Positions 13,101 through 22,964 are shown, counted from the stretch's first letter. The stretch is DNA of 64,000 nucleotides from Microvelia longipes (GCA_018340805.1 JACMZG010001913.1:2123082-2187081), one strand, 5' to 3'. The notes: generated by a model from the letters alone, not told the origin. A program made the numbers and translations.

Positions 13101-16100
13101 AACTGTGCACGGAAAAAATATCAAGGAAATATGTTGTTATGACCCAGGTTTAGTTAAATATTCTCATATACTTAAACTTTTATTGCGGTTTTAACTCCTC
13201 ATTCTATTCTATAGAATAGATTATTAACTTTTAATTTAAACTTAACTTAAATATTTAATAAGACATTATACATATATACAAACATAATACTTTTGTATTG
13301 AATATTTAAGATAGAAAGATATTAATATAGCCTCCATTACTTTCTTGAAATATATGAATATAATCTCAATACTTCCTAAAAAAAATATGTATGATTAAAT
13401 TCACACTAACATCGTAACTAATTTAATAATCCGGGTGCTCATTAATATCTAAACAAACAGATGACTTAAAACTAAATTTGATAAAAGTAACTTCATATAT
13501 ATATCGTTTCTGTTTTATTGGCTGAAATTAGATTCATTTAATTCCCAAGTATCACCTACTTTATTCTAAATAAACATGAGCCCCCACCCGTTACGGATAT
13601 TAACTTCGGTCTATTTTAGATCATACAATTAAAATGCAAAAAAGTCTCAATTTTCCCTCAAACAAAATTGGCAATTTTATGCCATCCAACATACAACTTC
13701 TTTAAGCCCCACAGACTTAATAATTTTACTTCTTATTTAAATACCGGTAAGAAGAAAAAGTATGTGTTTGCAAAAAACCGGGAAAAGCCGGATGAAACCG
13801 AATATAACGTTCAAGGCGTTTTTAAGGCTCCTGATGATCTCAAAATGTCTGTACTTGTGGATTAGTGTGTGTTATCAATCGGGGTACTTCCCAGTGTATT
13901 TTTATGCTAGAATTGGAAATTTTGTACCAAAAAATACCAGTTAAAAACCCCGGTAGGTGCTAACCTCCGGAAAATATTTTTTTTATGACGCATTAAACTC
14001 CGCAATAAGACAGCTAAAAATTTCGAAAATCATAAAATGCGGAAATATGATGCGATTGGTTAGATTGCCCGCAGTGACATATATAAGGCTAACATATTGT
14101 CAAGTTCATCTCATTATCACATTAGTTTAATTTTTATTGAATGACCTGTACGTTTTTTAAAAAATGTAAAAATAGGAAATGGTCAATTGAGTTAAATTTA
14201 GTACAAGTGTACATATTACTTAAAAATAAGTAGACTGAGTTCTTTTCAGTACGACAAGTATATCTATGATTTATTGTTGTATCATAAAAAAATAAGGGAG
14301 CATGAGCGTGGTCAATGCTGTATAGGTGACCGCTGATACGATGCATTTAAAATCTTAAGACGACGAAGCGAGTCCAAGCAGGGGGTAACGTAGCGAATAT
14401 GATGTAATGAGGAAAGTTCCGAGTAACCCCGTATCCGATTTTATGTTATAAGAAGGAATACACTCATATCAAATTTTAAGTCAATACAATAATTTCTATT
14501 TTTAAAGTGTCTAAACACAAATAATTAGCTGGAACTGCAGTTCCATCAGTTCAACTGCAGTTTCAGTGGTTTGGTCTATATAGGACTACACGCGTGAACA
14601 ATTTCACTGATCCAAACATTTCTGTGTTTTATGCATGTTTAAATGCATTATTGCGTAAAAATTTGTTCATAAATTAAAATATACAGATAAAAAACTAGAC
14701 ATAAATGTATATTTTTCTACCAAATTTTTAACCTCTATATAACTAGAGTAAAGAGGATCAACAGTCAAATATAATAGACACACACACACATACAGACAAC
14801 AACTTTGTAAAAAACTACTCAGGCTTAAAAGCAACTGAAATAGATGATACAGTTTCGCAACTTTTTTGCGTGTAAACTCATTACACCTACGGCATAAATG
14901 AGGAAAAAGTCAAAATGAGAAATATGTGATGAAGTTGAAAAAAACTCATACTTGTACCAAATTGGACAAATAAAATATACCAAATTTCGTTCAATACGGG
15001 TAAAAATATCTACGGGTTGTTAGAATCAAAAAGTTTAGCACATCAGTGCCTGGATAGGATACCGCGGGAATAAACTAATGTATTTACTATCTGAGGAGAG
15101 CAAAGCGAGTCCGAAGAATGCTGGAAATACATTAGTCTGAATTATACTTTGAGGACGAGCGAAGCGAGTCCAAATTAGAGAGGCTGAGTGTAGTGAATCC
15201 GAGGAAAAGTCCCGTACCCGTTTTTTAATGGATTAAAGTGACTCAGAAATGAATAAGTTATTCTTAATGATAAAATTAATTATATAAAGATCTTGAGTTC
15301 TTTTTAGCATGTTTCTATTCTTTTTGAAATTGTACAACTTAATTAAAATTAACTCTATATTATAAATAAAATATTTGTCTGCTGAAATTATAACTATGAA
15401 TAATTTATGTTCACAATTAAGGCTTTAATATCTAATTAATTATCAGTCAAACCGATGAAACATGTATAATCATTAATACATTTGCCCTTTATGTATCGAT
15501 TTACTTAATACTATATAGAGTGCTCAAAACAACAAATTTTATATAGTACTCTACATACTAAAATTAATACAATAAATAATTTTAATAATTACTGGCATTG
15601 CAAGTAAATAAACTCTAACATTTACATTAAACCTGGGTGAAAACATTATATTTTTTTCCGTGCACAGTTGCGGACTAGACTCTTGTCGTTCAAACTTGAA
15701 ACGCTATACTGCTTATTATGAAAGCTGTTACAATAATTGAAGATTGTATTTGTATAACTCTACTGTTCACTGAAAACATATGTAAATAAAGGTTTCTATT
15801 AACATTCGCCAAAGCAAGGCCGCATTGTTGTTTATGACAAAGTGTGTCGTAAATCCAGGTAATAAGTAATAACATTAATATTTGCGATATATATACTTAC
15901 TACAATGTATCACTTTGACCCTAAACTACCTTAGGTTCTTACTAAATAAAATTCATGCGAAGCCTCTAAAAGACTTTTAAAACACAATTGAGAACGTTAG
16001 GAGAATGTAAGTTAGGAAAATGTTAGGAAAATGTTAGGAAAAAGTTAGGAAAAAGTTAGGAGAATGTTAGGAAAATGTTAGGAAAATTAGGAAATGTTAG

Positions 16101-18231
16101 AAAATAGAAAATGTTAGGAAACGTCTTTGAATACGGGCCTAAGTTTGGAACAACTGTAGTGGTTAAGTTTAGGATAACTGTAGTTGAGGTAACAATACTA
16201 AAATTAATATGTCTAATTGTCTAACTATTTTTCTGTTACATTTTTGAATTTCTTGAATAGTGGTGAAGAAGATACATGAGTTTGTTCATTGAGACATTTC
16301 TTTGTTGTTTTGGTTTGATTATGTAACACTGTGTTATTCGATAGTTTAAGCCTGAAGATGACCCAAATAGGAACGACATAATTATAGCTTAATAAATATA
16401 TTCGATTTATTGAACTGAAGATTTTTCTTTTTCTTAAAAAAGAAAAAGAAGTATTGTACAATTTTTGTATATGCTATGATTAATTGTAATTGTTAATATT
16501 ATTAAAAAAAATCAACGCTGTAACGACAACCATTGATTTTTGCCACAGGAAACGTAGCTATAATTAAACCATCGCAACATTCTACACTATCAGCTCTTCA
16601 TCTAGCAGAATTAGCAAGAGAAGCAGGGTTCCCACCCGGAGTGGTAAACCTGCTACCAGGCACTAGAGACCTTGGTAAAGCCATGTGCTATCATCCGGAC
16701 GTTGATCTCATTTCTTTTACCGGCTCTACACAGGTTTGTTTTCTTATGGACCTACTGTCTAACTTGGTTGTAAGTTAGAAGATTGGTATCAGACCTTTAA
16801 AATCTTAGAATAATACTATATATAGAAGTAGCACTACTGATAACACGAAAGGTGGTTCACAGGTGAACTTAAGTAATGCTGCCACCCTAACAATATACAA
16901 TTTTCTAAAAAAAAGTTGACAATACTTCCGGTTGCTGAATTATTATGTTCTATTATTAATTATTGATTGATTATTCATAAAAACTAATATAAATATCGGA
17001 GCATTACAATATTTAAAGCATTTTAAATTGTAGTTTAACGTATTTATTAAAATTATATTAATAGTAGTGACTACTAAGTGCACCAGTCAACCGGCTTTCG
17101 TGTTATCAGTGGAATTACATTGTGTTTACGGTCCTGTGCTCCTTCTATATATAGTATTATTCTACGTTTAAAACAAAGCAAAGCACTCGTAAAACGATTT
17201 TTTTTATAAGAAGGATATGACTACAACTTTTTCCATAAAATCTCCATGCTCGATTATTTCCAGATAATAATGATTGACAGCAAAACTATAGTGAGCGTAT
17301 GGATGGATGGGTAGTCATTATTTTTGTGCACTTTGTATTTGCCAGATACCTAAATTTGTATAAAAAAAAACTTTGTACAAAAGAGTTCTGTGAGAAAAAA
17401 AAATTCAGTGAGAGTGAAAAAATCTTAAGGTTTTGGGAAAACGAATAAGACTAACACAAAATTTAGGCGCTCTAAAAGGCTATTTGTGTGTGCGCTATAA
17501 AAGACTATTGCAACATTTGTGCGTCGAAGCCAGTACGTACTCCCGGTTACAGGTCTAGATCATTGTATTCAGATGGCTAGTTCTTTTTACCACAGGGTTC
17601 AATAGAGAATTTGCACATTTTTTTTACATTATCTTTGAGTACGTCATGTAAAATACACCCTGTAAAATATTAAAATGAAAAAACATATACTTTATTGGCT
17701 CCCAGCGTTTTTCATTATAGCTTTTGAACTGCACGATTTCCTAATCCCTCCTGACCATTCCTTCCCCCTATCAATACGCTTAGTTTTTGTGTGTTTCTCT
17801 GAGGATCTACACTGAATATATGATGTGTTCCCTTTGCATCAAACCCCTTAACGCCCACTTATATACTAAACCTGCTATACGGTGACGTATTGCATTCTAT
17901 AATTAACTGCTATTATAGCTATTTATTTTTACAGGGAGGCCAAGAGGTTTACAAAAGTGGAGCGGTCAATATCAAAAGATTAGTTTTACAACTCGGCGGC
18001 AAATCACCACTAGTTGTGTTTGATGATGCTGATCTTAATCTAGCAGTGCAAACCGCTCATTTTGCGATCTTCCATAACGCTGTAAGTTAGTCACCAAAAC
18101 ATTAAATTTAAAAAGAAGTTTAGAAAGCAAAAATGCTCAGCGTAAATCAGGATAATACTGACACCTCCGGAGTTATTTTTACCAGGTTGATTGTCTTGAT
18201 TGATATATACATATAAATATATATATATATA

Positions 18232-18297
<66 letters not shown>

Positions 18298-21200
18298 ATA
18301 ATATATACATATATATTTATAATTGTTTTCAGGGTCAGTGCTGCTGCTCAGGGTCTAGGGTTTACGTCCAAGAAAATGTATTCGACGAATTTGTAAAAAG
18401 GAGTAAGGAATTGACAAGTAAACGAAAAATTGGGGATCCATTTGATTTGAAAACTCTTCATGGACCTCAGGTAACTAAAATGATCCATTTTGCATGATCC
18501 ATATGCATGATCCAGACTAGCCGTGTCATGTTTAGGTTGACCACAATGTTTTGACTATAAGACCTTCATTAGGGCGGTAAGAATCCTATACACGGTAGAT
18601 TCAGTGTTATTTTTACACGTAAAAAACTCAACATTTACAATTTCATGTATAAACAGAGTTAGGTAATTTACACGTTACAAAATAATTTTATACATAAATG
18701 GAAATACATTTTAACTTGCATACGTGGATTACGACGTTATTTTTTCCGTAAAAATATGTATGAAACATAAAAATCTATAATACGCAATAAGTTTTTTTTT
18801 AACAACTTTTATTGTGATGAAAATACATATGTTATTACTATCTTATTGATTTCGAAGAAATACAATCTTGAACCTTAAAGATATTATTCCTTTTGAATGA
18901 GCTGGGCTGTAGGGACTTTGTCTGTAGGAATTCTAGGCCCTTATAAAGACTCCCTACGGTAAACCCTTAGAAACACTAATTCTCACAACATGGTGTAGTG
19001 TCAGGACAGGATGAAGCTGCTTATAGTTGCTATTTCTAGAAAACTTTTCTTACTCCTGTCCTAACACCTTTATCAACCTGTTTTACAGTGTATTGAAAGA
19101 CATCAGCACAATGCTAAACGAACTTAAAGATTCTAACAGAGTTAACAAAAGTTTGAAAACCGTGATTTTTCTTGTCAACGGTGTCGCGAGCGAGAGATTT
19201 TCAACTCCTATTTGTTGTTGATTGCAGGCGAATGAAGATCATTTGAAATCGATTCTGAGGTATGTGGATTTGGGTAAGAGTGAAGGAGCTCGTCTCGAGA
19301 TGGGAGGTAGGAGGTGTGAAAGAGATGGATTCTTTATGGAACCCACCATATTTACTCATGTTAATGACGACATGGTCATCTCTAAGGAAGAGGTAACTTA
19401 ACCAAGTATTAAAAGAAATGGATATCTAAGTACTGCGTTCACGTTTACTCGCAGATTTGGTTCAACCTGCGTTTAATCCACATCTTTCACACGTATATAA
19501 GCGAGCTGAGTTAAACCATTTCTAAAGTGCTTCTTATATCATGATAAAAACAATATGCTTATGCCAATAAATAAAACATTTAGGCTATTTTGCCTGTTTG
19601 TCGACTAAAAAAGAAATAAAAAGATAGAAAAAAAATTAATTATATTGTATAATATTCTTCTAAAACAAAGATAAAATATAAGCTTGTAAAGCATACTTGT
19701 AGATTATAATTGGATCGGCAGTCTACAGTCTATCGTTTAGTTTAAAAATCCCCAAGGTCATAAGTATTTTGGGGATTGACCAATCAGAGAAGCCACTGCC
19801 AACCTCTTACTTAAAAAGAGAAAAAAAAATCCCTACCACAATAACCGCTGTAGGAAAAAAACCTTCTTCCCGGCAATCGTTCACTTTTGTTTGTGGTTCT
19901 TCTTTTGATTACATCGTTTTGATAACTACTTTCAAATTAATCTTAAAATGATATTGTAAAATAAAACCACACAAAAGAAATGTAAAAAAAACATCGCCAA
20001 GAAAATACGGGTAAAATAACCTGATTTGTTTAGATAGTTTTTTCCCGCTCCTTTCTTGCAGGGAGTTTTTTTTCTTAAGAATCAGTGTTGTCTAAACTGA
20101 CCTGTTTAGATTTTTAAACTAAACGATAGACTGTAATTGTCTTCTAGAAGATGGGTCAGTTGAGACTTTTCGAAAGATCCATGTTGACGCACCAGATTTG
20201 ACTCCAGGTTGAACACGAACACATTTCAAACTTGCGTGTAAACATGATCATAATACTTGACTTTCAACAATATTTTTTTCAGATTTTCGGTCCAGTTCAA
20301 CTAATATCACCATTCAAAACAATGGAAGAAGCGATAGAAAGATCAAACAACTCGCCCTATGGCTTGGCATCGTCTATATTCACCACTGATGTCAACAAGA
20401 TCAACATCTACTCTCAGTGTGTCAAGGCCGGCAATGTTTGGTAAATATGATATAATCATAAAAGAAACGTCCAAATCTAAAAACGTATTTGAACCAATTA
20501 GTCCAAGAGCCGACTCATTTAATACTTTTTCAAACCTAATATTTATGAAAATATACCTTAAAATATTTGAATGTAAGTTAACAAATTTCAGTTCTGTTGA
20601 AATAAGTAATAATAATAATGCCCGTTTTAGGGCCTTTCGGCCCTTCAGGGAATTAGCCCTGCGGGAACCACCTCGGGTGGGTCACATCTACTATGCTCAA
20701 AGTAAAGCTAAAGTTGGTGAAATCTTTTTACATCAAAGTCTATTCATAAAAACTGAGAGGATAGCCCGGGCTGTGAACCCCAGACCTCCGGTGCCGAAGT
20801 CCAGTACTATACAGCTACGGAGGCAGATTGAAATAAGTGGTTCCCTGTAATCCCTGTGATCGTGTGCAAAGCATGAATAGAATTGTTTTTTTTTTTTTTT
20901 TTGTTTTTTTTTAAACAAGTTCTTTATTGGCAAAAGTAATACAATATTTATTTTGTGTATACCGGAGCCATATTATATTTATTGATTAGGGTAATTTGTG
21001 CCTCTTTATTTTATTTATTTATTTGTTATTTTTGTGGTATAAATTTTGATTATTTTTTGGGGTGTGAGGGGGTTTGTTTGGGTCAAGGATAATTTTATAT
21101 TTTTTGGTTTGGGTATTTTTATTTTTTTTTTTTTATTTATTTTTTTGGGGGGATTGTCAAAAGGTATTTTTGGTGGTGTTTTGAATAGGATAAAAATAAA

Positions 21201-22518
21201 AAGGATAAAAGGATAAAATGTCCAAAAAAGCGAGTCTTCAAAAATCAAAATCGGATAACTACAACCTAAGTTATGGCCCTTTCAAAATCACTACAAAAAT
21301 GGTTAATTTATGCAAAGTCAGCGAAATTCTTTGGTACAAAAATTGGTTTTTTGTGCATTTCTTTGCCCATTTAACAAATACCATAACTTTTGTTGTATTT
21401 GTCCGATTTTGACAAAAAAATCTCTCGTTTTATAGGAAAGTTTATCAGCTATAAAAATGAAATTTTCATGTTTTGCACAGGACCTACAGGTAACCACTCA
21501 TGGCAATAAATCTGGAATTTGTGCGATTTTTCAATATTTTTAAGGGGTCCACTCTGGATAGGCAGACTACGCTTTTCCTTCATAATTAAAGGCATATTTT
21601 CAAAAAAAAATGTGTAAAGTAGTAGAAAATGAGTCACATTTTTTAAGCCTGGCTCTTGGACTAAATGTACATTAAAAGCCCAAATGAACAAATAGAACTG
21701 TTTCTCTCACAAGATTGTTGTGAATTTTTATCAGCAAATGCAGCAATTAAATCACCAATTAACTTCTCCCTAGACCAAGATATTACTTTCATGGATTTGT
21801 GTAAAATATATAATAATTAGTATAAGTAATTTCTCTTTTGTAGCACTTTTAATTGTATAGAACTCCCACATTTTAATAAAATAGGATATAAACTATCAGC
21901 TTGAAGTTCTATAGGAAAACAAAAACTAAAACATTTAAACCACTAAGCTTTAAACACTGACAAGACTTACATAACTGGTTGACTAGATTAAAACTTGACA
22001 AAATCACAAAAATACTAAAAACTAAATTACAGTTAATAATTAATTAACACAGTCAAAAAAGAAAATCACTCATCATTTTCTTTTTTGACTGTGTTAATTA
22101 ATTATTAACTGTGATTTAGTTTTTAGTATTTTTGTGATTTTGTCATTATTTAATCAAGTCAACCAGTTATGTAAGTCTTGTCTGTGTTTAAAGCCTGAAG
22201 ATGTCAACAATGTTTGATGAAATATATAGCTAATTAATTTTTAGTTTTTTGTTTTCCTATAGAACTTTAAGCTGATAGTTTATATCCTATTTTATTAAAA
22301 TAATTGGTATCACGTGCATTTGTCAAATGCGTTTTATATTTTGGCATAATAGAGTTTTGTTATACCCTAGGGTCAACACATATTTCGGAATAACCACTAA
22401 TGCTCCGTTTGGAGGTTACAAAATGTCAGGGTTGAACAGAGAAGGAGGAAGAAGTGGAGTGGAGGTGTTTACGGAGGAGAAAGCTATTCATGTCAAAATT
22501 CCTATTAAAATTAGCTAA
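3712..22518 (+). CDS. Aldh: Aldehyde dehydrogenase, ALDH1/ALDH2-like, ten exons, N-terminal exon not found
   Basis: NAD(P)+-dependent oxidation of aldehydes to acids is the family role. ALDH1 members are cytosolic, ALDH2 members mitochondrial, and the missing N-terminus would decide which this is. Ten exons with GT-AG borders and compatible phases give 478 residues, against ~500 for the family, so only ~20 N-terminal residues are missing. Seen in order: start LFINNEW; WNF with Asn149 (oxyanion hole, Asn169 of ALDH2); Lys172 of KPSQH (NAD binding, Lys192); FTGST at 222-226; LQLGGKSP at 245-252; GQCCC at 277-281 with nucleophile Cys280 (Cys302); KEE|IFGPV with Glu377 and Phe379 (Glu399, Phe401); PFGGYKMSG near the C-terminus. 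Odd: the general-base Glu (Glu268) is Gln246, and the adenosine-ribose contact Glu of KPAEQ is also Gln. Family assignment is very secure. Full activity is doubtful. Confidence 0.96.
3905..4350. mobile_element. Foldback element in ALDH intron 1
   Basis: The left arm (ccaagtcatgtctgtattgg, gtttcaaagtaaagctgcta, ggttgacaatagttaagggc, gaggcaatcacccgcttctt) is repeated in reverse complement at 4220-4345. The spacer is ~180 bp with no coding frame. The arms are ~130 bp with mismatches and small gaps. Confidence 0.85.
4640..5115. repeat. ~150-bp tandem repeat, about three units
   Basis: Each unit has gctag(c/t)...tttttcgctccg, then cgaatttaagatttt, then cacacgagcataaga, then aaaatccgttcagtagttta. 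Units start near 4690, 4825 and 4980. It lies in ALDH intron 1. Frames across it are not protein-like. Confidence 0.8.
5120..7758. other. Rest of ALDH intron 1
   Basis: AT-rich non-coding DNA. The only structure I see is an imperfect palindrome at 7193-7342 (gctaaaatcagtcgacag ... ctgattttagc), with caatgaggtt and aacctcattg as inner arms: a small foldback or MITE-like element. Confidence 0.6.
7759..7899 (+). CDS. Aldh: ALDH exon b
   Basis: Reads [14 protein letters not shown]...[15 protein letters not shown]...[12 protein letters not shown], the family's first helices with the SPWR and ADLIERD motifs. The acceptor is catttcag. The donor is GTAGGG directly after the Ala codon, so the apparent frame read-through into VGKFLIS is intron. 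Phase 0 on both sides, 47 codons. Confidence 0.95.
7900..9597. other. ALDH intron 2
   Basis: Contains a palindromic repeat element at 8861-9535 (listed separately). The rest is AT-rich with no supported exon. A frame at 8246-8428 has no protein character. Confidence 0.6.
8861..9535. mobile_element. Dispersed palindromic element (most complete copy)
   Basis: The ends are inverted copies: gtgactcattttgtactact at the left, its complement agtagtacaaagag at the right. Inside, each half carries a Tyr/Phe-rich non-coding stretch with cctgtaggtcg or ccacagggaaccactt. The same sequence recurs at 11430-11815, 20499-21665, 50095-51060 and 58099-58310. It encodes no transposase, so I take it as a non-autonomous foldback or MITE. 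Confidence 0.75.
9598..9723 (+). CDS. Aldh: ALDH exon c
   Basis: Begins SLETLEVGK, matching the family's SLETLDNGK, and ends [12 protein letters not shown]. The acceptor is attgtag and the donor is GTAAGT. Phase 0 on both sides, 42 codons. The Asn of LDNGK is Val here. Confidence 0.95.
10020..10167. repeat. (TTAC)n, (CA)n and (TA)n compound microsatellite
   Basis: Short TTAC repeats pass into about 45 bases of CA and then about 60 of TA, in ALDH intron 3. Confidence 0.9.
10250..10545 (+). repeat. 5S-like repeat family, middle segment only
   Basis: Has the landmarks gagattcggcacgcatgtag, tcatctcgttatcagcatta, attgaattaaaattttgtac and gtttcaatacgg seen in the middle of full copies such as 51345-52130. 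It stops before the 5S-like part. Confidence 0.7.
10572..10692 (+). CDS. Aldh: ALDH exon d
   Basis: Reads [18 protein letters not shown]...AWNFAVNM...KLGQCLAAG. It carries the oxyanion-hole Asn in WNF; the usual PWNFP is AWNFA here. The acceptor is ttttttcag. The donor GTTAAT is weak but keeps the frame: the exon ends with one base of the Gly codon (phase 1). Confidence 0.94.
10860..11430. other. Part of ALDH intron 4 with no feature
   Basis: AT-rich DNA with a slightly GC-richer patch at 11030-11330. I see no exon, RNA gene or clear repeat. Confidence 0.5.
11430..11815. mobile_element. Partial copy of the palindromic element of 8861-9535
   Basis: Starts gtccaagagccaggcctaaa, has gtggttccctgtaggtcgtg and a central aagttataagatttgttaaa, and stops within the second half. 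It lies in ALDH intron 4. Confidence 0.75.
12335..12560. repeat. CCTAACATTTT short tandem array
   Basis: About 18 variable copies of a 9-12 base unit (cctaacattt, cctaactttt) in the left arm of the foldback. The right arm has the complement at 15992-16125. Confidence 0.9.
13940..14430 (+). repeat. 5S-like repeat family copy in the foldback spacer
   Basis: Carries atgacgcattaa..., atgatgcgattggtt, tcatctcattatcacattag and aagtatatctatgatttatt, then a 5S-like piece at 14296-14345 (gagcgtggtcaatgctgtat, aggtgaccgctg), then gacgacgaagcgagtcc. Confidence 0.75.
14860..15240 (+). repeat. 5S-like repeat family, second partial copy
   Basis: Contains taaatgaggaaaaagtc, a worn 5S-like piece (15032-15075, cagtgcctggatagga), two copies of gagcgaagcgagtcc and the closing ccgtacccg. 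It is degraded and has internal deletions. Confidence 0.6.
16549..16733 (+). CDS. Aldh: ALDH exon e
   Basis: Completes the split Gly codon and reads [48 protein letters not shown]. This is the NAD-binding part. The Lys of KPSQ is kept, but the Glu of the usual KPAEQ is Gln. The acceptor is tgccacag, the donor GTTTGT. It leaves in phase 0 after 61 codons. The intron before it (10693-16548) is 5.9 kb and holds a large foldback element. Confidence 0.95.
16806..17164. mobile_element. MITE copy A (short form), ALDH intron 5
   Basis: The ends tagaataatactatatatag and ctatatatagtattattcta are perfect inverted repeats. Next to them, ctgataacacgaaag and ctttcgtgttatcag are also inverted. About 175 bp of interior present in copies B and C is absent. 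No coding capacity. Confidence 0.9.
17170..17934. other. Rest of ALDH intron 5
   Basis: No exon seen. The stretch 17600-17695 (ttgagtacgtcatgtaaaat, cctgtaaaatatta) recurs at 58300-58395, so a further repeat family is present. Confidence 0.5.
17935..18081 (+). CDS. Aldh: ALDH exon f, carrying the Glu-to-Gln change in ELGGK
   Basis: Reads GGQEVYKSG...[22 protein letters not shown]...HFAIFHNA. The codon at 17989-17991 is CAA (Gln), where the family has Glu, the general base that activates the catalytic Cys. One base change from GAA would do it. Acceptor tttacag, donor GTAAGT, phase 0 on both sides. Confidence 0.95.
18208..18320. repeat. TA microsatellite beside an ALDH splice acceptor
   Basis: Almost continuous TA with a few breaks, ending about 10 bases before the acceptor of the catalytic-cysteine exon. 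Confidence 0.9.
18333..18470 (+). CDS. Aldh: ALDH exon g, catalytic cysteine
   Basis: Opens with [12 protein letters not shown], the cysteine active site, and continues [10 protein letters not shown]...[13 protein letters not shown]. The second Cys of the CCC run is the catalytic nucleophile by alignment to ALDH2. The acceptor follows a TA microsatellite (18208-18320). Donor GTAACT, phase 0 on both sides. Confidence 0.95.
18471..19227. other. ALDH intron 7
   Basis: AT-rich. No repeat or exon recognised. A frame at 19027-19221 ends just before the next acceptor and has no family features. Confidence 0.5.
19228..19392 (+). CDS. Aldh: ALDH exon h
   Basis: Reads [21 protein letters not shown]...[17 protein letters not shown]...DDMVISKEE. 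It ends with the KEE of KEEIFGPV, so the cofactor-binding Glu (Glu399 of ALDH2) is the last codon. Acceptor attgcag, donor GTAACT, phase 0, 55 codons. Confidence 0.95.
19725..20134. mobile_element. MITE with perfect 26-bp terminal inverted repeats, ALDH intron 8
   Basis: Bases 19725-19750 and 20109-20134 are exact reverse complements (start acagtctatcgtttag). The interior is AT-rich and itself partly self-complementary (ttttttctac.../...gggattttt style patches), with no coding frame. A target-site duplication is not clear. Confidence 0.88.
20283..20440 (+). CDS. Aldh: ALDH exon i
   Basis: Continues [30 protein letters not shown]...CVKAGNVW. The acceptor is ttttttcag and the donor is GTAAAT. 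It ends two bases into the Trp codon (phase 2). Confidence 0.95.
20499..21665. mobile_element. Copy of the palindromic element of 8861-9535, with nested insertions
   Basis: The outer ends are ttagtccaagagcc and ggctcttggactaa, exact reverse complements. Inside are a SINE (20608-20828, minus), an oligo-T run (20886-20913) and a GT/T-rich low-complexity stretch (~21000-21190). The right half from 21218 matches other copies (aaaatcggataactacaacc). Confidence 0.8.
20608..20828 (-). mobile_element. tRNA-derived SINE, family 1, full copy
   Basis: On the minus strand it begins tgcctccgtagctgtatag, has a B-box-like ggggttcacagccc, and ends cgaaaggccctaaaacgggc plus an (att)n tail. Copies with the same head and tail occur at 48155-48365 (+), and tail pieces at 27303-27420 (-) and 54560-54655 (+). 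Confidence 0.8.
21871..22300. mobile_element. Foldback element just before the last ALDH exon
   Basis: Bases 21871-~22070 and ~22076-22300 are near-perfect reverse complements around a centre near 22073 (caaaaaagaaaatcac ... gattttcttttttg). The right arm carries agcctgaagatgtcaacaat, a motif like that in other foldbacks here. It ends 70 bases before the exon acceptor. Confidence 0.9.
22371..22518 (+). CDS. Aldh: ALDH exon j, C-terminal exon with stop
   Basis: Completes the Trp codon, then [20 protein letters not shown]...[20 protein letters not shown] and a TAA stop. The proton-relay Glu of the NRE motif (Glu476 of ALDH2) and the Glu of TEE (Glu487) are present. The usual ELGEYG is EGGRSG. 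The acceptor ataccctag lies ~70 bases after a foldback element (21871-22300). Confidence 0.95.
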
Positions 22519-22543
22519 GCTATTGTTTCACCAAAATACACAT

Positions 22544-22549
22544 AATAAA
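22544..22549 (+). promoter_or_regulatory. Polyadenylation signal of the ALDH gene
   Basis: An exact AATAAA lies 26 bases after the ALDH stop codon. It is the first such hexamer downstream, but in such AT-rich DNA a chance match is possible. Confidence 0.55.
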
Positions 22550-22964
22550 TACTTAAAGAAGTGTCTTTATAATTTCCTTTTATAAATACAAATCGATGAT
22601 ACTAGGGAATACTTGTATGAATATATGAAGTACTAGTAATCAAAAAGTACTATTGACACATAAATACACCGTACCGTACCGCTACCGCATCGTAGAAATA
22701 CTGTACTTACGGTATGGAGCGACAATTTCTCTTTTCTTCTAGTAATTTATGGGTGAATTTAGCTTTAAATCCTTTCAGCTAAATAGCAATGCATATTCCA
22801 GTTGGATTCTAAATGGCTCAAAACGCCATCAGTTGGACCTTCGATGGTACCATATAGTAACATATGGTAACATAAAGTGAACTAAAAGCGTTCTAATCCG
22901 TAACTAAGTTTACGGATTCATAACATTACTAATAAACACTTAAAAAATTACTAATATTTAGTTA

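Larger units (their letters stand above)
12250..16390. mobile_element. Large foldback element, ~4.1 kb, in ALDH intron 4
   Basis: Left arm 12250-~13660 and right arm ~15270-16390 are reverse complements with indels. Matches in order: caggcttaaactatc/gatagtttaagcctg, ggcccgtattcaaagacgtt/aacgtctttgaatacgggcc, a cctaacattt array against an aaatgttagg array, gaggcttcgcatga/tcatgcgaagcctc, cgacacactttgtc/gacaaagtgtgtcg and taactgtgcacgga/tccgtgcacagttg. The spacer holds two partial 5S-like repeats. No transposase seen. Confidence 0.88.

Noticed and set aside
20359..20850. 163-codon frame overlapping ALDH exon i
   Set aside because: It is in a shifted frame of the exon and then runs through intron and SINE. 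The exon's own frame is clearly the ALDH one.
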